From: Lingula anatina
Lineage: Eukaryota > Brachiopoda > Lingulata > Lingulida > Lingulidae
NCBI RefSeq assembly: GCF_001039355.2
Contig: NW_019775891.1
Coordinates: 9,209-73,208, forward strand
Reading direction: 5' to 3'
DNA length: 64,000 nucleotides
This document shows positions 37,754 through 47,844 of the stretch, in pieces. The first letter of the stretch is position 1, and the number at the start of each line of letters is the position of its first letter. A program made the position numbers and the translations under genes. The notes under the pieces were generated by a model. It was not told the DNA's origin. It did not search any database and saw nothing but the letters and a program-made list of their open reading frames with translations.

Positions 37754-38109
37754 TTAAGACCGAGGATGATATTCACAAATATATTGGTTCTTCGTGAGAC
37801 AATTTGAATTATTCCACTCGTAAAGATACCGACCATCGACAGGTTTGTAAAAGCTCAAGCAACGCTCATCTCCATAGTTGGGTTCCCACAAGCCCCATGC
37901 CGTGAAGGGCCCCACGGGAGCCAAGGGTGATGTCCACACCCATTCGCCTGCTTTCAGGAGGTCGTTGCCACTAGTCCAAAACCCGCGGAGTGCAAAAGCA
38001 CCTGCAGGGATACGAATTTACATCAGCATGAATAATAATTTTAAAAATATTTTGACTTAAGAAATTAGTAAACAATCAAAATTAGCACAAAATACAAAAT
38101 TCAAAGTAA

Positions 38110-38153
<44 letters not shown>

Positions 38154-38171
38154 ACAAAAACAAATACGCAT

Positions 38172-38211
<40 letters not shown>

Positions 38212-38736
38212 GTTGAAAAGCTCCTTACATATACACACATAAATCAACTTAACAACATGGTTAGGAATTTGGATATGGACGGCGACGTTCCACTTTGACG
38301 TAAAAAATTAAATATTCCTTTAATAATAAATTAATACTCGAGCGTTGGCATTAGAAGTTAAACAAGATGTTTATCGAGAGAGAAAAATATGTCAGATGAG
38401 TTATATGGGAAACCAATATACCAATTTCTATTTTATAAATTTACAAATAAATTCTCTTACCGTCCCACTTTATCAAAAAGTTCCTTATTGCCGTGTGTTC
38501 TGCCTGAGACTCCAGACTGACCAAGGAGGCACCCATAGCTTCACAGCAAGTATGGGCTGTATACCAGTCTGCCAGGCGGTCTTGGTCGAATTCAAAATAA
38601 TAACACGCGCCGTTCAGGGTGACGAATCCATCCGGACAGCAAGTCGACAGTGGCGCCGCGTGGCGAGGAGAACGAGGAACATCTGGAAAAAGCCGGGAAG
38701 ACCTAGGATCCAAGATAATCTTCTTTCCTCAGATCG

Positions 38737-38784
<48 letters not shown>

Positions 38785-39708
38785 CGATAATATATATATT
38801 TGTTAAACATCATATAACTTTGGTTTACCATAACGCGACTTATAAAATCCAATGAAAATAAGTCGCACCCTTATTTTTGATCATTTTTATGACAACTCTC
38901 AACCACTCATCAAACACGTTGCGATATTTAATGTGTTAAATGGCAAACCGTTACGTTCGCATGCAACATACTTCAACGTTTGTGTGAAACTTTTTTTTTT
39001 TGCAAGAAAGTTAAAGTTTCCTTTGGTTTCCGTTGATTTTACGTAGGCCTATTGGGGATAGAAATTGTGAAACTTACAGGCCTACGTACTGGTCTTAAGG
39101 AGAAAATTTATTGAAGGGGCCCGAAAATTTTTGGTATTTTAGAGGGCGAACGGTGCCAGTTGGTACGGTTTAGAACTAAGATTCAGCTAGTCAAAAGTTT
39201 AATTTCAAGAGGGGACCGGAAATCGAAAGAGAGGGGGGGGGGGGGCAGGATCCCCCTGACCCCCCCTCTAAATCCGCCACTGCTATCGCAAAATCAGCGT
39301 AAAATGGGTCAACCGATTTAATCTGTTACGAGTTGCATAATACAATGAAGAAAGCCAATCGTCTAGTTCAAAATGTTCTATTTCATTAATCGAGTTCTTT
39401 AAACGTATTTGATATCTGCATTAAGATCATGGCCCATTAACATTTTACCAGTATGTAGAAATTTTATAAAGAATCGATTAACATGATAGAAAAGTGTTAA
39501 GATTTACAACACCTTACCCACCTTCAGACCACAGAGGAGTCCTCTTCAAGGCAAAATAATTAGAAACGCGTTAAGTAAGCTTTTCATAGATTTGTTCTTT
39601 GTAAATTAATTTAAGTCACTTACCCAACCTTGTCTCCTCTGCTGATACCAAGTTCTCGAAAATGAAAACAATAAGTAAATGCAAAGACCGCTTAAACGCA
39701 ACAGACAT
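37754..39708 (-). CDS. Secreted C-type lectin 4 (EPN, opposite strand)
   Basis: Three exons on the minus strand: 39708-39624, 38682-38461 and 38001-37754, phase-1 introns, 184 residues. The signal peptide is MSVAFKRSLHLLIVFIF. Exon 2 has a longer arginine/proline-rich start, then CCPDGFVTLNGACYYFEF, WYTAHTCCEAMGASLVSLES and an AEHTAI helix. Exon 3 has GFWTSGNDLL, WVWTSPL, FTAWGLWEPN, RCLSFY, YEWNNSNC and YICEY. EPN followed by WNN is close to the canonical calcium/mannose pair. It shares intron positions and phases with lectins 1-3 but is clearly more diverged, so it is an older member of the cluster, convergent with them. It has an extra cysteine pair (TCC, STCC). Confidence 0.9.
38108..38210. 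repeat. (AAAT)n then (CA)n microsatellites
   Basis: AAAT units at 38108-38152 and CA units at 38172-38210, in intron 2 of lectin 4. An (AAT)n run at 38739-38781 lies in intron 1. Confidence 0.93.
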
Positions 39709-40295
39709 TTTCAGGAACCTGTTGAAATGCCAAGGGTGTCACTCATCATTGAAGGGAAGGGGGTAGAAATTATATGGAATATTTCCCCCTGCTGCTACAA
39801 TGACTCTCGGAATCTGGATGTAGGATTACATGTATCCTGTCTTCGAGGACTTGGTGGAATGGATGTTCAGTCTGAAATTGCTAGTGCTATTTTGCGTAAT
39901 TGAATATGCTTAGAATCCATCTAATATAAAAACGATTAAAAAGTCCAGAAGTTAAAAGATTTCCTGTCAAACCCATGAATGTGGAATTCACATTTCTTCG
40001 CAGAAGCTACCGTTGAAAATAAAAACGCCCTCAACTGTGAAGAAGATTGCATACATGTAGATTTATTACGTGCTGACGCCGCCAGGGTCGAAAGCTTTTC
40101 CGAACCAACAAAATACAGTTCAAATTCTGTTGTCCATATCATCAGACATCTCGGAGAATGATACACGTAACGGGCTGAAGAGCATCTTCACACCAAAATC
40201 AAATCAAATCTACCTGGCAATATTGGTGACGATTATACAATAGACAGCTTATGGTGCCCTCCCTGGGCCTAGTTGGACAGACCCAGTGTCCAACA
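39709..40295. other. 5' flank of lectin 4, nothing recognised
   Basis: It should hold the promoter of lectin 4. ORFs at 39679 and 39936 are unsupported. Confidence 0.4.
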
Positions 40296-40509
40296 CCCTA
40301 TTTCCATAGATTAGATCAACCTACTTTAGATCGACCTAACTCCCTGGGGGTTCACGCTAAATAGCTGTCAGCCGGGCGGACACGAAAGTTAATTACACCC
40401 TTACAGCTTGTAGTAGGCGGGACGGACATTTAAGTCGGATCATATGAAAGTAATCTAGTGAGACTCCCCGCGGGGATAGATCGATCTAAAAGCTATGGGA
40501 ATAGAGCCC
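40296..40509. mobile_element. MITE, family A copy 2
   Basis: Same family and orientation as 28751-28967, with CTCCCTGGGGGTTCACGCTA, an AGCTGTCAGCCGGGCGGACA block and GTAATCTAGTGAGACTCCCC. The ends CCCTATTTCCATAGATTAG and CTATGGGAATAGAG are inverted. Confidence 0.85.
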
Positions 40510-40648
40510 TCCACTAACAGGCTGTCAAGTCAGAGGGCTGGTCTGTGGGAATGGATGCATCTGGGTGATCATGGGATAATCCCTACGTGCTGTTAGTGGA
40601 CAGAGGTAGTTTGACAATAAATAAATAAATAAATAAATAAATAAAAAT

Positions 40649-40903
40649 AATGAAAATACTAAAAAATTATCAACCTCAGACCAAAATTTGGTTTTAATTC
40701 AGTAAATTCAATCACTTATTTAATTAAATCAGTGAAATTATCTGTGCCTCACTAGTACGATTAACGACAATTAACGGACCTTTTTGAGCAATTTTATTTT
40801 AATAAATATTATATTAACTTAGGGACACACAGTGAATTGGTAAATGTGACGTTAAAGGACCGGTCATTAATTAAGGAGAAAATGCCTGTGATCCCCCACC
40901 AAA

Positions 40904-40934
<31 letters not shown>

Positions 40935-41864
40935 AAAAATAAAAATAAAATCGAGACCCCCCCTAATAGAGATCAGTTCTTTTCAGGTCCTCCCTTGTTG
41001 GTTGATAAAAAAAATCAGGAACCCTCCTAGAAAATGAATATATGAACTCTGGAAATGTTATTTTCACCATGACATAAAAAGTATGACAAAAACACTCCTC
41101 TCAAGTGGATACTTTAATGAAAAATTCCATGTGCAAATTGAATGGTTTTACAAAAACTTTTGGAGGTAAACATTGTTGATTTTTCTCTTCAGTGTAGGCA
41201 CTCTGTCATAAGACAGGATTTAACAGTAGTGTTGTGAAATCGTTGAGACAGTGGAGAATAGATGTAACTCATGCTTTATTTCAACGTTCAGTTCAGTTAA
41301 CATTTTGCCATTCACATCTCTTATGTCGGTACAGCAAATGGACAAGTCAGCGTATCAGCAAGTCAGCAAGGTACATAATCTAGGAAAGAAAACAATAAAT
41401 AAATAAAATGAATAAATAAATAAAGAAATAAATAAATAAAGGAAACTGTATAAATACTTACACATGTACATCTGAACATTTAAATTACATACATCAAATA
41501 CATAACTGTATTTTACTAGATATATTGAACATTACATTAAGTCGGCTTTATATAGAGAGACTTGAATCTGTTATATCTATTCAATGAGCACAAATAATAT
41601 GGAATTTACCTTATAATGCAATTTCCATAATATAATTTTAATTAAAACGTTAAAAAGAATGAATTACAGCAAGGCTTTACAGTTGTACATGTACATGTAT
41701 GATGGTCCAGGGGAAATGTCTCTGCTCGTATGCTGGGGATCTGGTATGTCTCCACTCAAATAATGAAAATACATAGAAATTATCAACCTCAGACCAAAAT
41801 TTGGTTTTAATTCAGTAAATTCAATCACTTATTTAATTAAATCAGTGAAATTATCTGTGCCTCT
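40649..41864. repeat. Pair of ~100-bp direct repeats 1.1 kb apart
   Basis: The sequence AACCTCAGACCAAAATTTGG, running on through TTAATTAAATCAGTG to TCTGTGCCTC, occurs at about 40668-40752 and again at 41780-41864, identical by eye. The preceding 20 bases (AATGAAAATAC...) are also similar. (AAAT)n runs lie beside both copies (40614-40645, 40905-40935, 41396-41442). Confidence 0.85.
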
Positions 41865-42379
41865 CAACAAACTCACGACTTTGGTTATAATACAGGTTTA
41901 ATTCTGTTAGCGTAAGTGTACATAGGAGCCTTGATAAGCTTTACAATATAGACAACAACCTTCCTGCTCCAGAGCTAACCCTGTACTGACCTTTTCACAA
42001 CATTGCTAATTTTTAAATCCCTTGGGAGGGGGGATGACTGACTGAGGACATTCCTGGTTACTATTGGTCAGGTTACCTGTCACTCAGCAGCATCTACTTA
42101 ATTTAATAGATAATTCGTACAATTTACAGAATACAGAGATACAGACAGGATATATAACATAAAATGTAGACGAAGGCGGCTACATAGTAATTTTCCGTCT
42201 CCATAAAACAAAGGTGAGGTAGATATGCAAAGATTTACATAGTCTCAATTAAACACAGGTATGGTAGGACATAGTAATTATTTTCTGAAACTGGTTTCAT
42301 CCACAACAATAAAGAAAGTCTCACTGGGCTATTTAGATAACTTTCTGGTTTCCTTAGATCAGATAAGTCACAGGATATG

Positions 42380-42480
42380 CTGTCCATTGTCAAGGTGAAG
42401 GTAATGCACGTAATTAAAGATATATACAGGAAGAAATTTTCTTTAATTACGTGCATTACCTTCACCTTGACAATGGACAG
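42380..42480. repeat. Perfect hairpin with 41-bp arms and a 19-base loop
   Basis: Bases 42380-42420, beginning CTGTCCATTGTCAAGGTGAA, are the exact reverse complement of 42440-42480. ACAGGAAGAAA occurs just before the right arm (42426-42436) and again across its end (42477-42487). That suggests the right arm arose by a templated inverted insertion at a microhomology. Confidence 0.9.
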
Positions 42481-42487
42481 GAAGAAA

Positions 42488-43689
42488 GGTTCAGCTGTAA
42501 TCAAGTGGCCCACTGGCTGTAGTGTTTCTTTTTTTTTTTAATATAAATGTCAAATAATCAGGAAAATAATTCATGCTAAATAACTGTGCTTCATGTACCC
42601 ATGTGCCACTGTATTTCATACTAATGGCCACACCCTACCAGGTGCGCTAGCTAATATACCAATATCTTACCTTTATTTTTTATACAGAAAACTAATAAAT
42701 ACACTGCTCAAATATATTTTGATAAGATAAACACTTACATTATGATTTCTCTGTACAACTGTTACAATACACCATACAACGTTGGAAATAACGGTAAAAT
42801 GCAGGAGAGACCCTACTTGTGCAAAATCCTGTAGCGTTATGACTCGGTTACATTCAAAACAGGCGCGCTACTCACGCAAGTCATGAAAACTACTCACACC
42901 TTGTATATCTAAAACAAGGAATCTAGCACTTACACCTTGTTCATATAAAGCAATGAATCTGGCACTTACAACTGTAGATAGTAAATACTACATAATTTAT
43001 TCTATTCATTCTTATAAAAGAAAATTTGTATTTTGGTCAGGGAAAAATTGAATTTTATAAAAATCAAGGCAAAACCAGGGAAAAATATTTTTTTATTTTT
43101 TTCTGCAGCTGTGGCAGTCTTCCATCAGTCTAAATCACCTTTAATTGCTGATTGAAGCCATGAGTTGGACTTTTAACTTTCAACGTCATTTTCAAATTTC
43201 ATGACCCCTCCATAATTTTTGCGTAAAATCACCCATTTTCATCTCCATCCCCCCCCCCCCAGCCCCTTCCAACTTATTATAATAATGACCGGTCCACAAG
43301 TACGCCAATGACATAGTGGTCAAAACTGATAAATACTAGCCTACTGTTCATAAATGTAAGGTGCGTCACGGCACACCAGACATGAATAGAAGTATGTAGC
43401 CTACCGCACCCTTTCTTCATGATAACATCTTGATGCATTTGTTTCTTTGAATTCCTCATTTTATGAAGGGTCCCTTCGTTGCCTTTTAAACAGTTACAAA
43501 TGACAAAAGAGCTGCTGCTTGCCACTTCCCACTTTTAATGTCTCGAAAATGCACCAAGGCTTACTTGGTGATATGATCTAAACGATTCAAATAAGCAAAA
43601 AATACAGTCACACGAGATGATCACTAGGTCAAAATATTGTGACCAAGAAAAATCATTTTAAAAAATAATTTTTGTTCAAATAAATTGAG
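42488..43689. other. Intergenic, nothing recognised
   Basis: AT-rich with a C run at 43250-43260. No gene is supported. Confidence 0.4.
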
Positions 43690-44427
43690 CCCATTTATTT
43701 CACACAAATTTGGTTCTTCAATCTTGTCGCAAAAGTCATCTTTGAAAGTAAAGAAACAGAAAGCAGATAGCGTGATATGGACCCAGCACAGATTTAACTT
43801 CCACGTTACCTGCTATGACCATCCACCAATAAACTGACAAATATCAAATCATGGTATCTAATGGGGGGGGTTAAGGAGGCAATCTACATCCGTGCCCATA
43901 ACCCCAAGCCTGCAAGGAGACTGGGTAGACCAAGTTGTCAAACATATACTGATAGTTAATGAAAACGCATCAGAAAACATTCGATTCCAACCATATAAAC
44001 GAGTACAAATGCACTTGTTTGGTCAAAAAGGAGTCACCTTGTTTGACTGAATAATGGGTCATATTTCACACAACAAGTGTTATTTTCTTAATGTTCCAAA
44101 GGAACTTAAAATATTATTTGACAAATAAATGTTGCGTTTTCATTGACTGTCACTATACATGTATGGGGCAGCAGTGTAACTGAGACACTGGAGATTGTGC
44201 CTACTCATACAGTAACACACTCTGAGGAGGGTCACACCAGTGATCAAAATCTTTGTTAGGTGCAGCTCAAGTAAGTCTAGACATTTAAAAGTTTAAACAC
44301 TACATTAACTTGTTCATCATTCCATCTTTTTTCTTGTAATTTATTAATTTATCAAGTAATAATTGCTAAAATACTACAGAATTGTTTTACATTCACATTG
44401 CTACAAATATACACAGTTTAATTCATT

Positions 44428-45432
44428 TTAAGCAAAAACGTTTTTAAACAAAGCTACAGGATATGGCTGCTCCTTTGCAGGATCATAATCCTCGTTTTCA
44501 CTTTTGGCCATCTGCTGTGATATGCTGTCACCATCACTTTCAAGGCGGATCAGTTTTTCATCTAAGCCCACTTCTGTATCATTGACAGTTTTGACCAATG
44601 TAAATGTATGTGATACTCCATCACTATTGTGGCAGTCTAAATTTTTATTATGGTTGTCTGCTATATGATACTGTGTATGTGATTTCAGTATGGATGACTC
44701 ATGAGTACTATCTTTTCCTTGTTGATCACATTTCTTTCTGCTGAAAAATGCCCTGTAACACAATTCACACTCATATGTTTTCTGTCTATTTTTTCTTTCA
44801 TACGAAATGCCATTACTTTTCAGAGTATCACGGTGTGGGCAATCAAACAGTTTCTCAACATGCTGGAGACTTTCATGCTGAATGCGTCCATCTTTATGAA
44901 AGAGATTTTCATGTCGAATGCGACTACATTCATGAGCAAATGTCTTATTACAGTATTGGCATTCGTACTGTTTCTTACCAGTGTGGATACTTTCATGTCG
45001 AATGCGACTACCTTTTTGAGAAAATGTCATATCACAGTACTGGCATTTGTACGGTTTCTCTCCAGTATGAATTCTTTCATGGCTAGTGCAATGGTGTTTT
45101 TTAGTAAATTGCTTATCACAGTACTGGCATTTGTACGGTTTCTCTCCAGTATGAACTCTTTCATGTTCAATGCAATGCAATTTTCGGGTAAATGCCTTAT
45201 CACAGTGCTGACATTTGTACGGTTTCTCTCTAATGTGAATTCTTTCATGCTGAATGTATTCAGATTTTTGAGTAAATGCCTTATCACAGTACTGGCATTT
45301 ATATATTTCCTCTCTTGTGTGAATTTTTTCAGGAACAACAGAAGCATAGTTAAGAGAAACAGTTAGTGTTTTACAGTCTTCATCTTGGTTACCTTGCATG
45401 TTGTTCTCAAATTTTGGGAGGTTACTTTCCAT
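44428..45432 (-). CDS. C2H2 zinc finger protein 1 (intronless)
   Basis: A single open frame of 334 residues from the ATG at 45432. Four regular C2H2 fingers with TGEKP-type linkers lie at about residues 44-150: YKCQYCDKAF, YKCQHCDKAF, YKCQYCDKQF and YKCQYCDMTF. A fifth (YECQYCNKTF) has altered spacing before its second histidine. A sixth has lost a zinc-binding cysteine (FDCPHRD where its paralogue has FNCPHCG), and YECELCYRAF near 213 is half a finger. The acidic C-terminal tail (HTFTLVKTVNDTEVG, FKNVFA end) matches that of the paralogue at 47845-50223. It is probably a nuclear DNA-binding protein; the target is unknown. It is the shorter copy of a tandem pair. Confidence 0.85.
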   Translation of the reverse strand: MESNLPKFENNMQGNQDEDCKTLTVSLNYASVVPEKIHTREEIYKCQYCDKAFTQKSEYIQHERIHIREKPYKCQHCDKAFTRKLHCIEHERVHTGEKPYKCQYCDKQFTKKHHCTSHERIHTGEKPYKCQYCDMTFSQKGSRIRHESIHTGKKQYECQYCNKTFAHECSRIRHENLFHKDGRIQHESLQHVEKLFDCPHRDTLKSNGISYERKNRQKTYECELCYRAFFSRKKCDQQGKDSTHESSILKSHTQYHIADNHNKNLDCHNSDGVSHTFTLVKTVNDTEVGLDEKLIRLESDGDSISQQMAKSENEDYDPAKEQPYPVALFKNVFA

Positions 45433-46137
45433 GGCAGAATTTGATCCAATTTTAGTTTTCTGTTGCTATTTCAGTGAGAATCCTTTGTTGTAAATCAGAA
45501 TATACAGGGTACCTTTCTGGTAAGAACACAATATTTTCCTAGATTTTGGAGTGGCATTTACTTTCTTTGTTGCTCTTCAAGATTCATCGAACTTCTGAAA
45601 ATGAGGTCAATATCTCACCACTTTCCTGACATCCATATAGTTTTTCTTTCTAGACAAAGGGTTTTCGTTTTCATGCAAGTTTCTCGTACGTCGACACTAA
45701 CTAGATTTCTCTTAAAATTATCCCCGATGAACAACGCAATGCTGTTTGCGAATAAAAGTCAGCACAGGCACTTGAATGAACTCTCCACAGTGTCTACTCT
45801 CAAGTGTAGACCACAATACCTTAGTATTTTTCATAGATGGCAAATAATTGACCCTCCGCAGTTCAGCTAAACAGAATAATTTCTGATGACCTTTTAGTTA
45901 ATTTGATTTGTCCACAGTTCCTAGAATTTTAAAAATATCAAAGAAGTCAAGTCCTAGCGAAGATGAAGTCAATCCTTGTCGAAGTTTCAATAACCTGCCA
46001 TGCCCAAAGTCCAACCAAATTGACCTTTGAAAGAAGCAGATACAAGTAGACAAAGAAAAAAATGAACTCCATCGATTAGCAACTCTTATCCTAGGCCCAA
46101 AGCCGGATATTGCTCAAAGAGGGAGCTCATAAAGTGA

Positions 46138-46145
46138 TGACGTCA
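46138..46145. promoter_or_regulatory. CRE-type palindrome TGACGTCA upstream of finger gene 1
   Basis: TGACGTCA, the CREB/ATF consensus, lies about 705 bases upstream of the ATG and is preceded by GAGCTCATAAAGTGA. The paralogue keeps the same octamer with the same preceding sequence. Confidence 0.45.
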
Positions 46146-46157
46146 GTATAGGCCCCT

Positions 46158-46675
46158 TGTAATGTGATAAAAGTTAGTCAAGCCAGCATTGAGATGGCAT
46201 CGAGCTGTAGTGAACCGTTAATTAGTACTGATAGTCTTCCAAATTTGCATACTGAGATATGCATATTTGTTTAAGTTTTAATTATTCAAATGTATATAGA
46301 CATGACAGTTTGCATGCGGTGAACTATTAATAGTAGGCCTATTGAGAGCTAATTTCCATATATGTGATTTACATATTCGTTAATGCAAATTGTACCCACA
46401 ATTTAATTTTAAGTTCTTAAGGCATGGCATGTCGCATGTCAATCATAGAAGTTAATTTAAAATGTAAATGAAGTTCGTGTATATTATATAAAAGCAGTGA
46501 CAGGGAGAGAGTTAGGGGGTGACAGATACCACAGAGAGAGATGGTAGAAGAGACCTGAGTCTTCAGTCGGTGGAATAAATCATGTAGCAGTAAACTATTC
46601 CTGCCTGTCTCAGTTGACTTATTGGTGAAATAGTAACTCTAAGAAGGTGTGTATAACCACCGACAGGTTATTACA
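46158..46675 (+). mobile_element. Possible solo LTR of a retrotransposon
   Basis: The sequence runs from TGTAAT to ATTACA (TG...CA with a 6-bp inverted end). It holds TATATAAAAGCAG near 46482 and AATAAA near 46575 in promoter/polyadenylation order. It is absent from the other copy of the segmental duplication at the matching place. Against this, I see no 5-bp target duplication and no second LTR. Low confidence. Confidence 0.35.
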
Positions 46676-47178
46676 GATTGCCAGTGGGGTGTTCTGTGAA
46701 TTGACTTTGAAAACTTTACAAAAATATCATAACATCTATACTTTTCAACGGAATTGTTTAAATTTTTACTGTTGAAAAAAATAAATAAATGTAAATGTAC
46801 TCTGGAAGTTTTTTTAAATACCAACAATATAATAATCAACAGTTTCAATATACCACTAGCGTATTTCTCAATTTAGAATAAAGTTTGCCTTTTTTAAGTA
46901 TTATCTTCCACTTGAATTTTCATGGAGTTCCAATGATGTTCAATGCAAACATAATGCATTTAAAACGTAGAAGAAATAACATACTTTCAAACATAATAAT
47001 AATTTTCAGTAAAATTTTGAAAAAAAAAAAAAGATAAATAAATAACAGACAGAATAATAAAATAAATGCATTGATTTTGCTGCAAAGTTTCATCCAAATT
47101 TGGTTCCTTAGCGAAAGTCATTTTTGAAAGTAAAGAAATAGCAAGCAGGTGGCATGATATGGACCCAGGAGAGACTTA

Positions 47179-47395
47179 GGCTCTGTTCTCACAACTTTTA
47201 GATTGATCTATCACCGCGGGGAGTCTCACTAGATTACTGTCAGATAATCCCCCTTAAGTGTCCGTCCCCGCCTACTACAAGCTTTAAGGGGTAATTAACT
47301 TTCGTGTCCGCCCGGCTGACAGCTATTTAGCGTGAACCCCCAGGGAGTTAGGTCGATCCAATGTAGGTCGATCTAATCTATGAGAATGGGGTGTT
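47179..47395. mobile_element. MITE, family A copy 3 (inverted orientation)
   Basis: The reverse complement of the family at 28751 and 40296: GGGGAGTCTCACTAGATTAC, CGTCCCCGCCTACTACAAGC, GCCCGGCTGACAGCTATTTA, GAACCCCCAGGGAGTTAGGT. It sits in the 3' flank of finger gene 2. The matching place in the flank of gene 1 (about 43786) lacks it. Confidence 0.87.
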
Positions 47396-47844
47396 AATGT
47401 CCGTGTTCTGCATTAATTATGTTATGCTAAGACCAATGTCCATGCATCCACCAGTAAACTGACAAATATCAAATTACGGAATTAAAGGGGGGTTAAGGTG
47501 GCTGTATCTACATTGTTGCCAACAACGCCAGCCTGAACAGAGGTGGGGCAGACACCATCTGCCACATGTACTGATGTATTGGGGCAGGGTCAAGTTATCA
47601 CGGAGAAGCTGGAGATTGTGCTGCCTCATAGTAACACGCGCTGAGAAAGTTCACAGCAGTAATCAAAATCTTTGTTAAGCACAGCTCAAGTAATTCTAGG
47701 GAATGAAAAGTTTAAACGCAATACTAACTTGTTCACCATTCCATCTCTTTTTTTATATAATCTATTTATTATTATTGCTTATCAAAATACAACAGAATCG
47801 TTTTACATTTAAATTGCTAAATAATATACTCAATTTAATACATT

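Noticed and set aside
37754-37939. A separate 61-residue lectin-like gene starting at MWTSPL
   Set aside because: Exon 3 of lectin 4 is open further upstream to an acceptor at 38001 and joins exons 2 and 1 in phase.
38345-38806. Frame ending in a poly-asparagine run
   Set aside because: It is antisense to lectin 4 exon 2 and an (AAT)n microsatellite.
42235-42513. 92-codon minus-strand ORF
   Set aside because: It runs through both arms of the perfect hairpin, so its sequence is the inverted repeat itself.
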